Below, piece by piece: positions 25,701-38,400 of a stretch of DNA of 64,000 nt. The notes under the pieces are model-generated. The model was given only the letters and a program-made list of their open reading frames with translations, searched no databases and was not told where the DNA came from. Both the position numbers and the translations under genes were made by a program. Location of the stretch: contig NW_026042720.1 in assembly GCF_023856365.1 (NCBI RefSeq), positions 47,493 to 111,492 on the forward strand, given 5' to 3'. This DNA comes from Brienomyrus brachyistius. Lineage: Eukaryota > Chordata > Actinopteri > Osteoglossiformes > Mormyridae. Numbering within the stretch: position 1 is the first letter of the stretch; each line of letters opens with the position of its first letter.

Positions 25701-28700
25701 TCAGGCTGCTGCTTTGTCAGTGTCAGGCTGCTGCTTTGTCAGTGTCAGGCTGCTGCTTTGTCAGTGTCAGGCTGCTGCTTTGTCAGTGTCAGGCTGCTGC
25801 TTTGTCAGTGTCAGGCTGCTGCTTTGTCAGTGTCAGGCTGCTGCTTTGTCAGGGTCAGGCTGCTGCTTTGTCAGGGTCAGGCTGCTGCTTTGTCAGGGTC
25901 AGGCTGCTGCTGCTTTGTCAGGGTCAGGCTGCTGCTGCTTTGTCAGGGTCAGGCTGCTGCTGGTTTGTCAGGCTGCTGCTGGTTTGTCAGGCTGCTGCTG
26001 GTTTGTCAGGCTGCTGCTGGTTTGTCAGGCTGCTGCTGGTTTGTCAGGCTGCTGCTGGTTTGTCAGGCTGCTGCTGGTTTGTCAGGCTGCTGCTGGTTTG
26101 TCAGGCTGCTGCTGGTTTGTCAGGCTGCTGCTGGTTTGTCAGGCTGCTGCTGGTTTGTCAGTGTCAGGCTGCTGCTGGTTTGTCAGTGTCAGGCTGCTGC
26201 TGGTTTGTCAGTGTCAGGCTGCTGCTGGTTTGTCAGTGTCAGGCTGCTGCTGGTTTGTCAGTGTCAGGCTGCTGCTGGTTTGTCAGGCGGCTGCTGCTTT
26301 GTCAGGCTGCTGCTTTGTCAGTGTCAGGCTGCTGCTTTGTCAGTGTCAGGCTGCTGCTGCTTTGTCAGTGTCAGGCTGCTGCTGCTTTGTCAGTGTCAGG
26401 CTGCTGCTGGTTTGTCAGTGTCAGGCTGCTGCTTTGTCAGTGTCAGGCTGCTGCTTTGTCAGTGTCAGGCTGCTGCTTTGTCAGTGTCAGGCTGCTGCTT
26501 TGTCAGGGTCAGGCTGCTGCTTTGTCAGGGTCAGGCTGCTGCTTTGTCAGGGTCAGGCTGCTGCTGCTTTGTCAGGCTGCTGCTGGTTTGTCAGGCTGCT
26601 GCTGGTTTGTCAGGCTGCTGCTGGTTTGTCAGGCTGCTGCTGGTTTGTCAGTGTCAGGCTGCTGCTGGTTTGTCAGTGTCAGGCTGCTGCTGGTTTGTCA
26701 GTGTCAGGCTGCTGCTGGTTTGTCAGTGTCAGGCTGCTGCTGGTTTGTCAGTGTCAGGCTGCTGCTGGTTTGTCAGGCGGCTGCTGCTTTGTCAGGCTGC
26801 TGCTTTGTCAGTGTCAGGCTGCTGCTTTGTCAGTGTCAGGCTGCTGCTGGTTTGTCAGTGTCAGGCTGCTGCTGGTTTGTCAGTGTCAGGCTGCTGCTGG
26901 TTTGTCAGTGTCAGGCTGCTGCTGCTTTGTCAGTGTCAGGCTGCTGCTGGTTTGTCAGTGTCAGGCTGCTGCTTTGTCAGTGTCAGGCTGCTGCTGGTTT
27001 GTCAGTGTCAGGCTGCTGCTGGTTTGTCAGGCGGCTGCTGCTGGTTTGTCAGGCGGCTGCTGCTGGTTTGTCAGGCGGCTGCTGCTTTGTCAGGCTGCTG
27101 CTTTGTCAGGCTGCTGGTTTGTCAGTGTCAGGCTGCTGCTGCTTTGTCAGTGTCAGGCTGCTGCTGCTTTGTCAGTGTCAGGCTGCTGCTGCTTTGTCAG
27201 TGTCAGGCTGCTGCTGCTTTGTCAGTGTCAGGCTGCTGCTGCTTTGTCAGGGTGCTGCTGCTTTGTCAGTGTCAGGGTGCTGCTGCTTTGTCAGTGTCAG
27301 GGTGCTGCTGCTTTGTCAGTGTCAGGCTGCTGCTTTGTCAGTGTCAGGCTGCTGCTTTGTCAGTGTCAGGCTGCTGCTTTGTCAGTGTCAGGCTGCTGCT
27401 TTGTCAGTGTCAGGCTGCTGCTTTGTCAGGCTGCTGCTTTGTCAGGCTGCTGCTTTGTCAGGCTGCTGCTTTGTCAGGCTGCTGCTTTGTCAGGCTGCTG
27501 CTTTGTCAGGCTGCTGCTTTGTCAGGCTGCTGCTTTGTCAGTGTCAGGCTGCTGCTTTGTCAGTGTCAGGCTGCTGCTTTGTCAGTGTCAGGCTGCTGCT
27601 TTGTCAGTGTCAGGCTGCTGCTTTGTCAGGCTGCTGCTTTGTCAGGCTGCTGGTTTGTCAGGGTGCTGGTTTGTCAGGGTGCTGGTTTGTCAGTGTCAGG
27701 GTGCTGGTTTGTCAGGCTGCTGGTTTGTCAGGCTGCTGGTTTGTCAGTGTCAGGCTGCTGCTTTGTCAGGGTCAGGCTGCTGCTTTGTCAGTGTCAGGCT
27801 GCTGGTTTGTCAGGGTGCTGCTGGTTTGTCAGTGTCAGGCTGCTGCTGCTTTGTCAGGCTGCTGCTGCTTTGTCAGGCTGCTGCTTTGTCAGGCTGCTGC
27901 TTTGTCAGGCTGCTGCTTTGTCAGGCTGCTGCTTTGTCAGGCTGCTGCTTTGTCAGGCTGCTGCTTTGTCAGTGTCAGGCTGCTGCTTTGTCAGGGTGCT
28001 GCTTGTTTGTCAGGCTGCTGCTGGTTTGTCAGGCTGCTGCTGGTTTGTCAGGCTGCTGCTGGTTTGTCAGGCTGCTGCTGGTTTGTCAGGCTGCTGCTGG
28101 TTTGTCAGGCTGCTGCTGGTTTGTCAGGGTGCTGCTTGTTTGTCAGGGTGCTGCTTGTTTGTCAGGGTGCTGCTTGTTTGTCAGGGTGCTGCTGGTTTGT
28201 CAGGGTGCTGCTGGTTTGTCAGGCTGCTGCTGGTTTGTCAGGCTGCTGCTGGTTTGTCAGGCTGCTGCTGGTTTGTCAGGCTGCTGCTGGTTTGTCAGGC
28301 TGCTGCTGGTTTGTCAGGCTGCTGCTGGTTTGTCAGGCTGCTGCTGGTTTGTCAGGCTGCTGCTGGTTTGTCAGGCTGCTGCTGGTTTGTCAGGCTGCTG
28401 CTGGTTTGTCAGTGTCAGGCTGCTGCTGGTTTGTCAGTGTCAGGCTGCTGCTGGTTTGTCAGTGTCAGGCTGCTGCTGGTTTGTCAGTGTCAGGCTGCTG
28501 CTTGTTTGTCAGGCTGCTGCTTGTTTGTCAGGCTGCTGCTTGTTTGTCAGGCTGCTGCTTGTTTGTCAGGCTGCTGCTTGTTTGTCAGGCTGCTGCTTGT
28601 TTGTCAGGCTGCTGCTTGTTTGTCAGGGTGCTGCTGGTTTGTCAGGCTGCTGCTGGTTTGTCAGGCTGCTGCTGGTTTGTCAGGCTGCTGGTTTGTCAGT

Positions 28701-28772
28701 GTCAGGCTGCTGCTGGTTTGTCAGTGTCAGGCTGCTGCTGGTTTGTCAGTGTCAGGCTGCTGCTGGTTTGTC

Positions 28773-29124
28773 AGGGTCAGGCTGCTGGTTTGTCAGGGTC
28801 AGGCTGCTGGTTTGTCAGGGTCAGGCTGCTGGTTTGTCAGGGTCAGGCTGCTGGTTTGTCAGGGTCAGGCTGCTGGTTTGTCAGGGTCAGGCTGCTGGTT
28901 TGTCAGGGTCAGGCTGCTGGTTTGTCAGGGTCAGGCTGCTGGTTTGTCAGGGTCAGGCTGCTGGTTTGTCAGGGTCAGGCTGCTGGTTTGTCAGGGTCAG
29001 GCTGCTGGTTTGTCAGGGTCAGGCTGCTGGTTTGTCAGGGTCAGGCTGCTGGTTTGTCAGGGTCAGGCTGCTGGTTTGTCAGGGTCAGGCTGCTGGTTTG
29101 TCAGGGTCAGGCTGCTGGTTTGTC
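28773..29124 (+). repeat. Block of sixteen 22-bp units (GGTCAG hexamer, GCTGCTGG tail)
   Basis: Sixteen units in exact 22-bp register. The same unit type forms an 11-unit block at 44486-44727. Confidence 0.94.
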
Positions 29125-30422
29125 AGGGTCAGGCTGCTGCTGGTTTGTCAGGGTCAGGCTGCTGGTTTGTCAGGGTCAGGCTGCTGCTTTGTCAGGGTCA
29201 GGCTGCTGCTTTGTCAGTGTCAGGCTGCTGCTTTGTCAGTGTCAGGCTGCTGCTTTGTCAGTGTCAGGCTGCTGCTTTGTCAGTGTCAGGCTGCTGCTTT
29301 GTCAGTGTCAGGCTGCTGCTTTGTCAGTGTCAGGCTGCTGCTTTGTCAGTGTCAGGCTGCTGCTTTGTCAGTGTCAGGCTGCTGCTTTGTCAGTGTCAGG
29401 CTGCTGCTTTGTCAGTGTCAGGCTGCTGCTTTGTCAGGCTGCTGCTGCTTTGTCAGGCTGCTGCTGCTTTGTCAGGCTGCTGCTGCTTTGTCAGGCTGCT
29501 GCTGCTTTGTCAGGCTGCTGCTGCTTTGTCAGGGTCAGGCTGCTGCTGCTTTGTCAGTGTCAGGCTGCTGCTGGTTTGTCAGTGTCAGGCTGCTGCTGGT
29601 TTGTCAGTGTCAGGCTGCTGCTGGTTTGTCAGTGTCAGGCTGCTGCTGGTTTGTCAGTGTCAGGCTGCTGCTGGTTTGTCAGTGTCAGGCTGCTGCTGGT
29701 TTGTCAGTGTCAGGCTGCTGCTGGTTTGTCAGGGTCAGGCTGCTGCTGGTTTGTCAGGGTCAGGCTGCTGCTGGTTTGTCAGGGTCAGGCTGCTGCTGGT
29801 TTGTCAGGGTCAGGCTGCTGCTGCTTTGTCAGGGTCAGGCTGCTGCTGCTTTGTCAGGGTCAGGCTGCTGCTGCTTTGTCAGGGTCAGGCTGCTGCTGCT
29901 TTGTCAGGGTCAGGCTGCTGCTGCTTTGTCAGGCTGCTGCTGCTTTGTCAGGCTGCTGCTTTGTCAGGGTCAGGCTGCTGCTTTGTCAGGGTCAGGCTGC
30001 TGCTTTGTCAGGGTGCTGCTTTGTCAGGGTCAGGCTGCTGCTTTGTCAGGGTCAGGCTGCTGCTTTGTCCGTGTCAGGCTGCTGCTGCTTTGTCAGGCTG
30101 CTGCTGCTTTGTCAGGCTGCTGCTGGTTTGTCAGGCTGCTGCTGGTTTGTCAGGGTCAGGCTGCTGCTTTGTCAGGGTCAGGGTGCTGCTTTGTCAGGGT
30201 GCTGCTTTGTCAGGGTGCTGCTTTGTCAGGCTGCGGGTGCTTTGTCAGGCTGCTGCTGCTTTGTCAGGCTGCTGCTGCTTTGTCAGGCTGCTGCTGCTTT
30301 GTCAGGCTGCTGCTGGTTTGTCAGGGTCAGGCTGCTGCTGGTTTGTCAGGGTCAGGCTGCTGCTGGTTTGTCAGGGTCAGGCTGCTGCTGGTTTGTCAGG
30401 GTCAGGCTGCTGCTGGTTTGTC

Positions 30423-33400
30423 AGGGTCAGGCTGCTGCTGCTTTGTCAGGGTCAGGCTGCTGCTGCTTTGTCAGGCTGCTGCTTTGTCAGGCTGCTGCTT
30501 TGTCAGGCTGCTGCTTTGTCAGGCTGCTGCTTTGTCAGGCTGCTGCTTTGTCAGGCTGCTGCTTTGTCAGGCTGCTGCTGCTTTGTCAGGCTGCGGGTGC
30601 TTTGTCAGGCTGCGGGTGCTTTGTCAGGCTGCTGCTGCTTTGTCAGGCTGCTGCTGCTTTGTCAGGCTGCTGCTGCTTTGTCAGGCTGCTGCTGGTTTGT
30701 CAGGGTGCTGGTGGTTTGTCAGGGTGCTGGTGGTTTGTCAGGGTCAGGGTGCTGCTTTGTCAGTGTCAGGGTGCTGCTTTGTCAGTGTCAGGGTGCTGCT
30801 TTGTCAGTGTCAGGCTGCTGCTTTGTCAGTGTCAGGCTGCTGCTGGTTTGTCAGTGTCAGGCTGCTGCTGGTTTGTCAGGGTCAGGCTGCTGCTGGTTTG
30901 TCAGGGTCAGGCTGCTGCTGGTTTGTCAGGGTCAGGCTGCTGCTGGTTTGTCAGGGTCAGGCTGCTGCTGCTTTGTCAGGGTCAGGCTGCTGCTGCTTTG
31001 TCAGGGTCAGGCTGCTGCTGCTTTGTCAGGCTGCTGCTGCTTTGTCAGGCTGCTGCTGCTTTGTCAGGCTGCTGCTGCTTTGTCAGTGTCAGGCTGCTGC
31101 TGCTTTGTCAGTGTCAGGCTGCTGCTGCTTTGTCAGTGTCAGGCTGCTGCTGCTTTGTCAGTGTCAGGCTGCTGCTGCTTTGTCAGTGTCAGGGTGCTGC
31201 TGCTTTGTCAGTGTCAGGCTGCTGCTGGTTTGTCAGGGTCAGGCTGCTGCTGGTTTGTCAGGGTCAGGCTGCTGCTGGTTTGTCAGGGTCAGGCTGCTGC
31301 TGGTTTGTCAGGGTCAGGCTGCTGCTGGTTTGTCAGGGTCAGGCTGCTGCTGGTTTGTCAGGGTCAGGCTGCTGCTGGTTTGTCAGGGTCAGGCTGCTGC
31401 TGGTTTGTCAGTGTCAGGCTGCTGCTGGTTTGTCAGTGTCAGGGTGCTGCTTGTTTGTCAGTGTCAGGGTGCTGCTTGTTTGTCAGTGTCAGGGTGCTGC
31501 TTGTTTGTCAGTGTCAGGGTGCTGCTTGTTTGTCAGTGTCAGGGTGCTGCTTGTTTGTCAGTGTCAGGGTGCTGCTTGTTTGTCAGTGTCAGGGTGCTGC
31601 TTGTTTGTCAGTGTCAGGGTGCTGCTTGTTTGTCAGTGTCAGGGTGCTGCTTGTTTGTCAGTGTCAGGGTGCTGCTTGTTTGTCAGTGTCAGGGTGCTGC
31701 TTGTTTGTCAGTGTCAGGGTGCTGCTTGTTTGTCAGTGTCAGGGTGCTGCTTGTTTGTCAGTGTCAGGGTGCTGCTTGTTTGTCAGTGTCAGGGTGCTGC
31801 TTGTTTGTCAGTGTCAGGGTGCTGCTTGTTTGTCAGTGTCAGGGTGCTGCTGGTTTGTCAGTGTCAGGGTGCTGCTGGTTTGTCAGTGTCAGGGTGCTGC
31901 TGGTTTGTCAGTGTCAGGGTGCTGCTGGTTTGTCAGGCTGCTGCTGGTTTGTCAGGCTGCTGCTGGTTTGTCAGGCTGCTGCTGGTTTGTCAGGCTGCTG
32001 CTGGTTTGTCAGGCTGCTGCTGGTTTGTCAGGCTGCTGGTTTGTCAGGCTGCTGGTTTGTCAGGCTGCTGGTTTGTCAGGCTGCTGGTTTGTCAGGCTGC
32101 TGGTTTGTCAGGCTGCTGGTTTGTCAGGCTGCTGCTTTGTCAGGCTGCTGCTTTGTCAGTGTCAGGGTGCTGCTTTGTCAGTGTCAGGGTGCTGCTTTGT
32201 CAGTGTCAGGGTGCTGCTTTGTCAGGGTCAGGCTGCTGCTGGTTTGTCAGGCTGCTGCTGGTTTGTCAGGCTGCTGCTGGTTTGTCAGTGTCAGGCTGCT
32301 GCTGGTTTGTCAGGCTGCTGCTGGTTTGTCAGGCTGCTGCTTGTTTGTCAGGCTGCTGCTTGTTTGTCAGGCTGCTGCTGCTTTGTCAGGCTGCTGCTGC
32401 TTTGTCAGGGTGCTGCTGCTTTGTCAGGGTGCTGCTGCTTTGTCAGGGTGCTGCTGCTTTGTCAGGGTGCTTTGTCAGTGTCAGGCTGCTGCTGGTTTGT
32501 CAGGCTGCTGCTGGTTTGTCAGGCTGCTGCTGGTTTGTCAGGCTGCTGCTGGTTTGTCAGGCTGCTGCTGGTTTGTCAGGCTGCTGCTGGTTTGTCAGGC
32601 TGCTGCTGGTTTGTCAGTGTCAGGCTGCTGCTGGTTTGTCAGTGTCAGGCTGCTGCTGGTTTGTCAGTGTCAGGCTGCTGCTGGTTTGTCAGTGTCAGGC
32701 TGCTGCTGGTTTGTCAGTGTCAGGCTGCTGCTGGTTTGTCAGGCTGCTGCTGCTTTGTCAGGGTGCTGCTTGTTTGTCAGGGTGCTGCTTGTTTGTCAGG
32801 CTGCTGCTGGTTTGTCAGGGTGCTGCTGGTTTGTCAGGGTGCTGCTGGTTTGTCAGGGTGCTGCTTGTTTGTCAGGGTGCTGCTTGTTTGTCAGGGTGCT
32901 GCTGGTTTGTCAGGGTGCTGCTGGTTTGTCAGGCTGCTGCTGGTTTGTCAGGCTGCTGCTGGTTTGTCAGTGTCAGGCTGCTGCTGGTTTGTCAGTGTCA
33001 GGGTGCTGCTTGTTTGTCAGTGTCAGGGTGCTGCTTGTTTGTCAGTGTCAGGGTGCTGCTTGTTTGTCAGGGTGCTGCTTTGTCAGGCTGCTGCTTTGTC
33101 AGTGTCAGGCTGCTGCTGGTTTGTCAGGGTGCTGCTTGTTTGTCAGGGTGCTGCTGGTTTGTCAGGGTGCTGCTGGTTTGTCAGGGTGCTGCTGGTTTGT
33201 CAGGGTGCTGCTGGTTTGTCAGGGTGCTGCTGGTTTGTCAGGGTGCTGCTGGTTTGTCAGGGTGCTGCTGGTTTGTCAGGGTGCTGCTGGTTTGTCAGGG
33301 TGCTGCTGGTTTGTCAGGGTGCTGCTGGTTTGTCAGGGTGCTGCTGGTTTGTCAGGGTGCTGCTGGTTTGTCAGGGTGCTGCTGGTTTGTCAGTGTCAGG

Positions 33401-35498
33401 GTGCTGCTTGTTTGTCAGTGTCAGGCTGCTGCTGGTTTGTCAGTGTCAGGCTGCTGCTGGTTTGTCAGTGTCAGGCTGCTGCTGGTTTGTCAGTGTCAGG
33501 CTGCTGCTGGTTTGTCAGTGTCAGGCTGCTGCTGGTTTGTCAGTGTCAGGCTGCTGCTGGTTTGTCAGGGTCAGGCTGCTGCTGGTTTGTCAGGGTCAGG
33601 CTGCTGCTGGTTTGTCAGGGTCAGGCTGCTGCTGGTTTGTCAGGGTCAGGCTGCTGCTGGTTTGTCAGGGTCAGGCTGCTGCTGGTTTGTCAGGGTCAGG
33701 CTGCTGCTGGTTTGTCAGGGTCAGGCTGCTGCTGGTTTGTCAGGGTCAGGCTGCTGCTGGTTTGTCAGGGTCAGGCTGCTGCTGGTTTGTCAGGGTCAGG
33801 CGGGTGCTGGTTTGTCAGGGTCAGGCGGGTGCTGGTTTGTCAGGGTCAGGCGGGTGCTGGTTTGTCAGGGTCAGGCGGGTGCTGGTTTGTCAGGCGGGTG
33901 CTGGTTTGTCAGGCGGGTGCTGGTTTGTCAGGCTGGTGCTGGTTTGTCAGGCTGGTGCTGGTTTGTCAGGCTGGTGCTGGTTTGTCAGGCTGGTGCTGGT
34001 TTGTCAGGCTGCTGCTGGTTTGTCAGTGTCAGGCTGCTGCTGGTTTGTCAGTGTCAGGCTGCTGCTTTGTCAGTGTCAGGCTGCTGCTTTGTCAGTGTCA
34101 GGCTGCTGCTGCTTTGTCAGTGTCAGGCTGCTGCTGCTTTGTCAGTGTCAGGCTGCTGCTGCTTTGTCAGTGTCAGGCTGCTGCTGCTTTGTCAGTGTCA
34201 GGCTGCTGCTGCTTTGTCAGTGTCAGGCTGCTGCTGCTTTGTCAGTGTCAGGCTGCTGCTGCTTTGTCAGTGTCAGGCTGCTGCTGCTTTGTCAGTGTCA
34301 GGCTGCTGCTGCTTTGTCAGTGTCAGGCTGCTGCTGCTTTGTCAGTGTCAGGCTGCTGCTGCTTTGTCAGTGTCAGGCTGCTGCTGCTTTGTCAGTGTCA
34401 GGCTGCTGCTGCTTTGTCAGTGTCAGGCTGCTGCTGCTTTGTCAGTGTCAGGCTGCTGCTGCTTTGTCAGTGTCAGGCTGCTGCTGCTTTGTCAGTGTCA
34501 GGCTGCTGCTGCTTTGTCAGTGTCAGGCTGCTGCTGCTTTGTCAGTGTCAGGCTGCTGCTGCTTTGTCAGTGTCGTGCTGCTTGTTTGTCAGTGTCGTGC
34601 TGCTTGTTTGTCAGTGTCGTGCTGCTGGTTTGTCAGTGTCGTGCTGCTGGTTTGTCAGTGTCGTGCTGCTGGTTTGTCAGTGTCGTGCTGCTGGTTTGTC
34701 AGTGTCGGGCTGCTGGTTTGTCAGGGTGGTGCTGCTTGTTTGTCAGGCTGCTGCTGGTTTGTCAGGCTGCTGCTGGTTTGTCAGGCTGCTGCTGGTTTGT
34801 CAGGCTGCTGCTGGTTTGTCAGGCTGCTGCTGGTTTGTCAGGCTGCTGCTGGTTTGTCAGGCTGCTGCTGGTTTGTCAGGCTGCTGCTGGTTTGTCAGGC
34901 TGCTGCTGGTTTGTCAGGCTGCTGCTGCTTTGTCAGGCTGCTGCTGCTTTGTCAGGCTGCTGCTGGTTTGTCAGGCTGCTGCTGGTTTGTCAGGGTGCTG
35001 CTGGTTTGTCAGGCTGCTGCTGCTTTGTCAGGGTGCTGCTGCTTTGTCAGGGTGCTGCTGCTTTGTCAGGGTGCTGCTGCTTTGTCAGGGTGCTGCTTTG
35101 TCAGGCTGCTGCTGCTTTGTCAGGCTGCTGCTGCTTTGTCAGGCTGCTGCTGCTTTGTCAGGGTGCTGCTTTGTCAGGCGGGTGCTGCTTTGTCAGGCTG
35201 CTGCTGCTTTGTCAGGCTGCTGCTGCTTTGTCAGGCTGCTGCTGCTTTGTCAGGCTGCTGCTGGTTTGTCAGGCTGCTGCTGGTTTGTCAGGCTGCTGCT
35301 GGTTTGTCAGGCTGCTGCTGGTTTGTCAGGCTGCTGCTGGTTTGTCAGGCTGCTGCTGGTTTGTCAGGCTGCTGCTGGTTTGTCAGGCTGCTGCTTGTTT
35401 GTCAGGCTGCTGCTTGTTTGTCAGGCTGCTGCTTGTTTGTCAGGCTGCTGCTTGTTTGTCAGGCTGCTGCTGGTTTGTCAGGCTGCTGCTGGTTTGTC
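30423..35498 (+). repeat. Higher-order repeat of about 5.1 kb, copy A
   Basis: The succession of unit types from 30423 to 35498 is repeated in the same order from 35499 to about 40375. Landmarks: two units with GCTGCGGGTGC (30591 and 30610 in A, 35657 onward in B, offset 5066); sixteen 25-bp GGTGCTGCTTG units (31441-31840 in A, 36460-36859 in B, offset 5019); 19 versus 18 GCTGCTGCTGC units (34094, 39035); the unique TGTCGGGCTGCTGG unit (34705 and 39621, offset 4916). Differences are small changes in unit counts. Boundaries are read by eye and approximate. Confidence 0.88.
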
Positions 35499-38400
35499 AG
35501 GGTCAGGCTGCTGCTGCTTTGTCAGGGTCAGGCTGCTGCTGCTTTGTCAGGGTCAGGCTGCTGCTTTGTCAGGCTGCTGCTTTGTCAGGCTGCTGCTTTG
35601 TCAGGCTGCTGCTTTGTCAGGCTGCTGCTTTGTCAGGCTGCTGCTGCTTTGTCAGGCTGCGGGTGCTTTGTCAGGCTGCGGGTGCTTTGTCAGGCTGCTG
35701 CTGCTTTGTCAGGCTGCTGCTGCTTTGTCAGGCTGCTGCTGGTTTGTCAGGCTGCTGCTGGTTTGTCAGGGTGCTGGTGGTTTGTCAGGGTGCTGGTGGT
35801 TTGTCAGGGTCAGGGTGCTGCTTTGTCAGTGTCAGGGTGCTGCTTTGTCAGTGTCAGGCTGCTGCTTTGTCAGTGTCAGGCTGCTGCTGGTTTGTCAGTG
35901 TCAGGCTGCTGCTGGTTTGTCAGGGTCAGGCTGCTGCTGGTTTGTCAGGGTCAGGCTGCTGCTGGTTTGTCAGGGTCAGGCTGCTGCTGGTTTGTCAGGG
36001 TCAGGCTGCTGCTGCTTTGTCAGGGTCAGGCTGCTGCTGCTTTGTCAGGGTCAGGCTGCTGCTGCTTTGTCAGGCTGCTGCTGCTTTGTCAGGCTGCTGC
36101 TGCTTTGTCAGGCTGCTGCTGCTTTGTCAGTGTCAGGCTGCTGCTGCTTTGTCAGTGTCAGGCTGCTGCTGCTTTGTCAGTGTCAGGCTGCTGCTGCTTT
36201 GTCAGTGTCAGGGTGCTGCTGCTTTGTCAGTGTCAGGCTGCTGCTGGTTTGTCAGGGTCAGGCTGCTGCTGGTTTGTCAGGGTCAGGCTGCTGCTGGTTT
36301 GTCAGGGTCAGGCTGCTGCTGGTTTGTCAGGGTCAGGCTGCTGCTGGTTTGTCAGGGTCAGGCTGCTGCTGGTTTGTCAGGGTCAGGCTGCTGCTGGTTT
36401 GTCAGGGTCAGGCTGCTGCTGGTTTGTCAGTGTCAGGCTGCTGCTTGTTTGTCAGTGTCAGGGTGCTGCTTGTTTGTCAGTGTCAGGGTGCTGCTTGTTT
36501 GTCAGTGTCAGGGTGCTGCTTGTTTGTCAGTGTCAGGGTGCTGCTTGTTTGTCAGTGTCAGGGTGCTGCTTGTTTGTCAGTGTCAGGGTGCTGCTTGTTT
36601 GTCAGTGTCAGGGTGCTGCTTGTTTGTCAGTGTCAGGGTGCTGCTTGTTTGTCAGTGTCAGGGTGCTGCTTGTTTGTCAGTGTCAGGGTGCTGCTTGTTT
36701 GTCAGTGTCAGGGTGCTGCTTGTTTGTCAGTGTCAGGGTGCTGCTTGTTTGTCAGTGTCAGGGTGCTGCTTGTTTGTCAGTGTCAGGGTGCTGCTTGTTT
36801 GTCAGTGTCAGGGTGCTGCTTGTTTGTCAGTGTCAGGGTGCTGCTTGTTTGTCAGTGTCAGGGTGCTGCTGGTTTGTCAGTGTCAGGGTGCTGCTGGTTT
36901 GTCAGGCTGCTGCTGGTTTGTCAGGCTGCTGCTGGTTTGTCAGGCTGCTGCTGGTTTGTCAGGCTGCTGCTGGTTTGTCAGGCTGCTGCTGGTTTGTCAG
37001 GCTGCTGCTGGTTTGTCAGGCTGCTGGTTTGTCAGGCTGCTGGTTTGTCAGGCTGCTGGTTTGTCAGGCTGCTGGTTTGTCAGGCTGCTGGTTTGTCAGG
37101 CTGCTGGTTTGTCAGTGTCAGGCTGCTGCTTTGTCAGTGTCAGGGTGCTGCTTTGTCAGGGTCAGGCTGCTGCTGGTTTGTCAGGCTGCTGCTGGTTTGT
37201 CAGGCTGCTGCTGGTTTGTCAGTGTCAGGCTGCTGCTGGTTTGTCAGGCTGCTGCTGGTTTGTCAGGCTGCTGCTTGTTTGTCAGGCTGCTGCTTGTTTG
37301 TCAGGCTGCTGCTTGTTTGTCAGGCTGCTGCTTGTTTGTCAGGGTGCTGCTGCTTTGTCAGGCTGCTGCTGCTTTGTCAGGGTGCTGCTGCTTTGTCAGG
37401 GTGCTGCTGCTTTGTCAGGGTGCTGCTGCTTTGTCAGGGTGCTTTGTCAGTGTCAGGCTGCTGCTGGTTTGTCAGGCTGCTGCTGGTTTGTCAGGCTGCT
37501 GCTGGTTTGTCAGGCTGCTGCTGGTTTGTCAGGCTGCTGCTGGTTTGTCAGGCTGCTGCTGGTTTGTCAGGCTGCTGCTGGTTTGTCAGTGTCAGGCTGC
37601 TGCTGGTTTGTCAGTGTCAGGCTGCTGCTGGTTTGTCAGTGTCAGGCTGCTGCTGGTTTGTCAGTGTCAGGCTGCTGCTGGTTTGTCAGTGTCAGGCTGC
37701 TGCTGGTTTGTCAGGCTGCTGCTGCTTTGTCAGGGTGCTGCTTGTTTGTCAGGGTGCTGCTTGTTTGTCAGGCTGCTGCTGGTTTGTCAGGGTGCTGCTG
37801 GTTTGTCAGGGTGCTGCTGGTTTGTCAGGGTGCTGCTTGTTTGTCAGGGTGCTGCTTGTTTGTCAGGGTGCTGCTGGTTTGTCAGGGTGCTGCTGGTTTG
37901 TCAGGCTGCTGCTGGTTTGTCAGGCTGCTGCTGGTTTGTCAGTGTCAGGCTGCTGCTGGTTTGTCAGTGTCAGGGTGCTGCTTGTTTGTCAGTGTCAGGG
38001 TGCTGCTTGTTTGTCAGTGTCAGGGTGCTGCTTGTTTGTCAGGGTGCTGCTTTGTCAGGCTGCTGCTTTGTCAGTGTCAGGCTGCTGCTGGTTTGTCAGG
38101 GTGCTGCTTGTTTGTCAGGGTGCTGCTGGTTTGTCAGGGTGCTGCTGGTTTGTCAGGGTGCTGCTGGTTTGTCAGGGTGCTGCTGGTTTGTCAGGGTGCT
38201 GCTGGTTTGTCAGGGTGCTGCTGGTTTGTCAGGGTGCTGCTGGTTTGTCAGGGTGCTGCTGGTTTGTCAGGGTGCTGCTGGTTTGTCAGGGTGCTGCTGG
38301 TTTGTCAGGGTGCTGCTGGTTTGTCAGGGTGCTGCTGGTTTGTCAGGGTGCTGCTGGTTTGTCAGTGTCAGGGTGCTGCTTGTTTGTCAGTGTCAGGGTG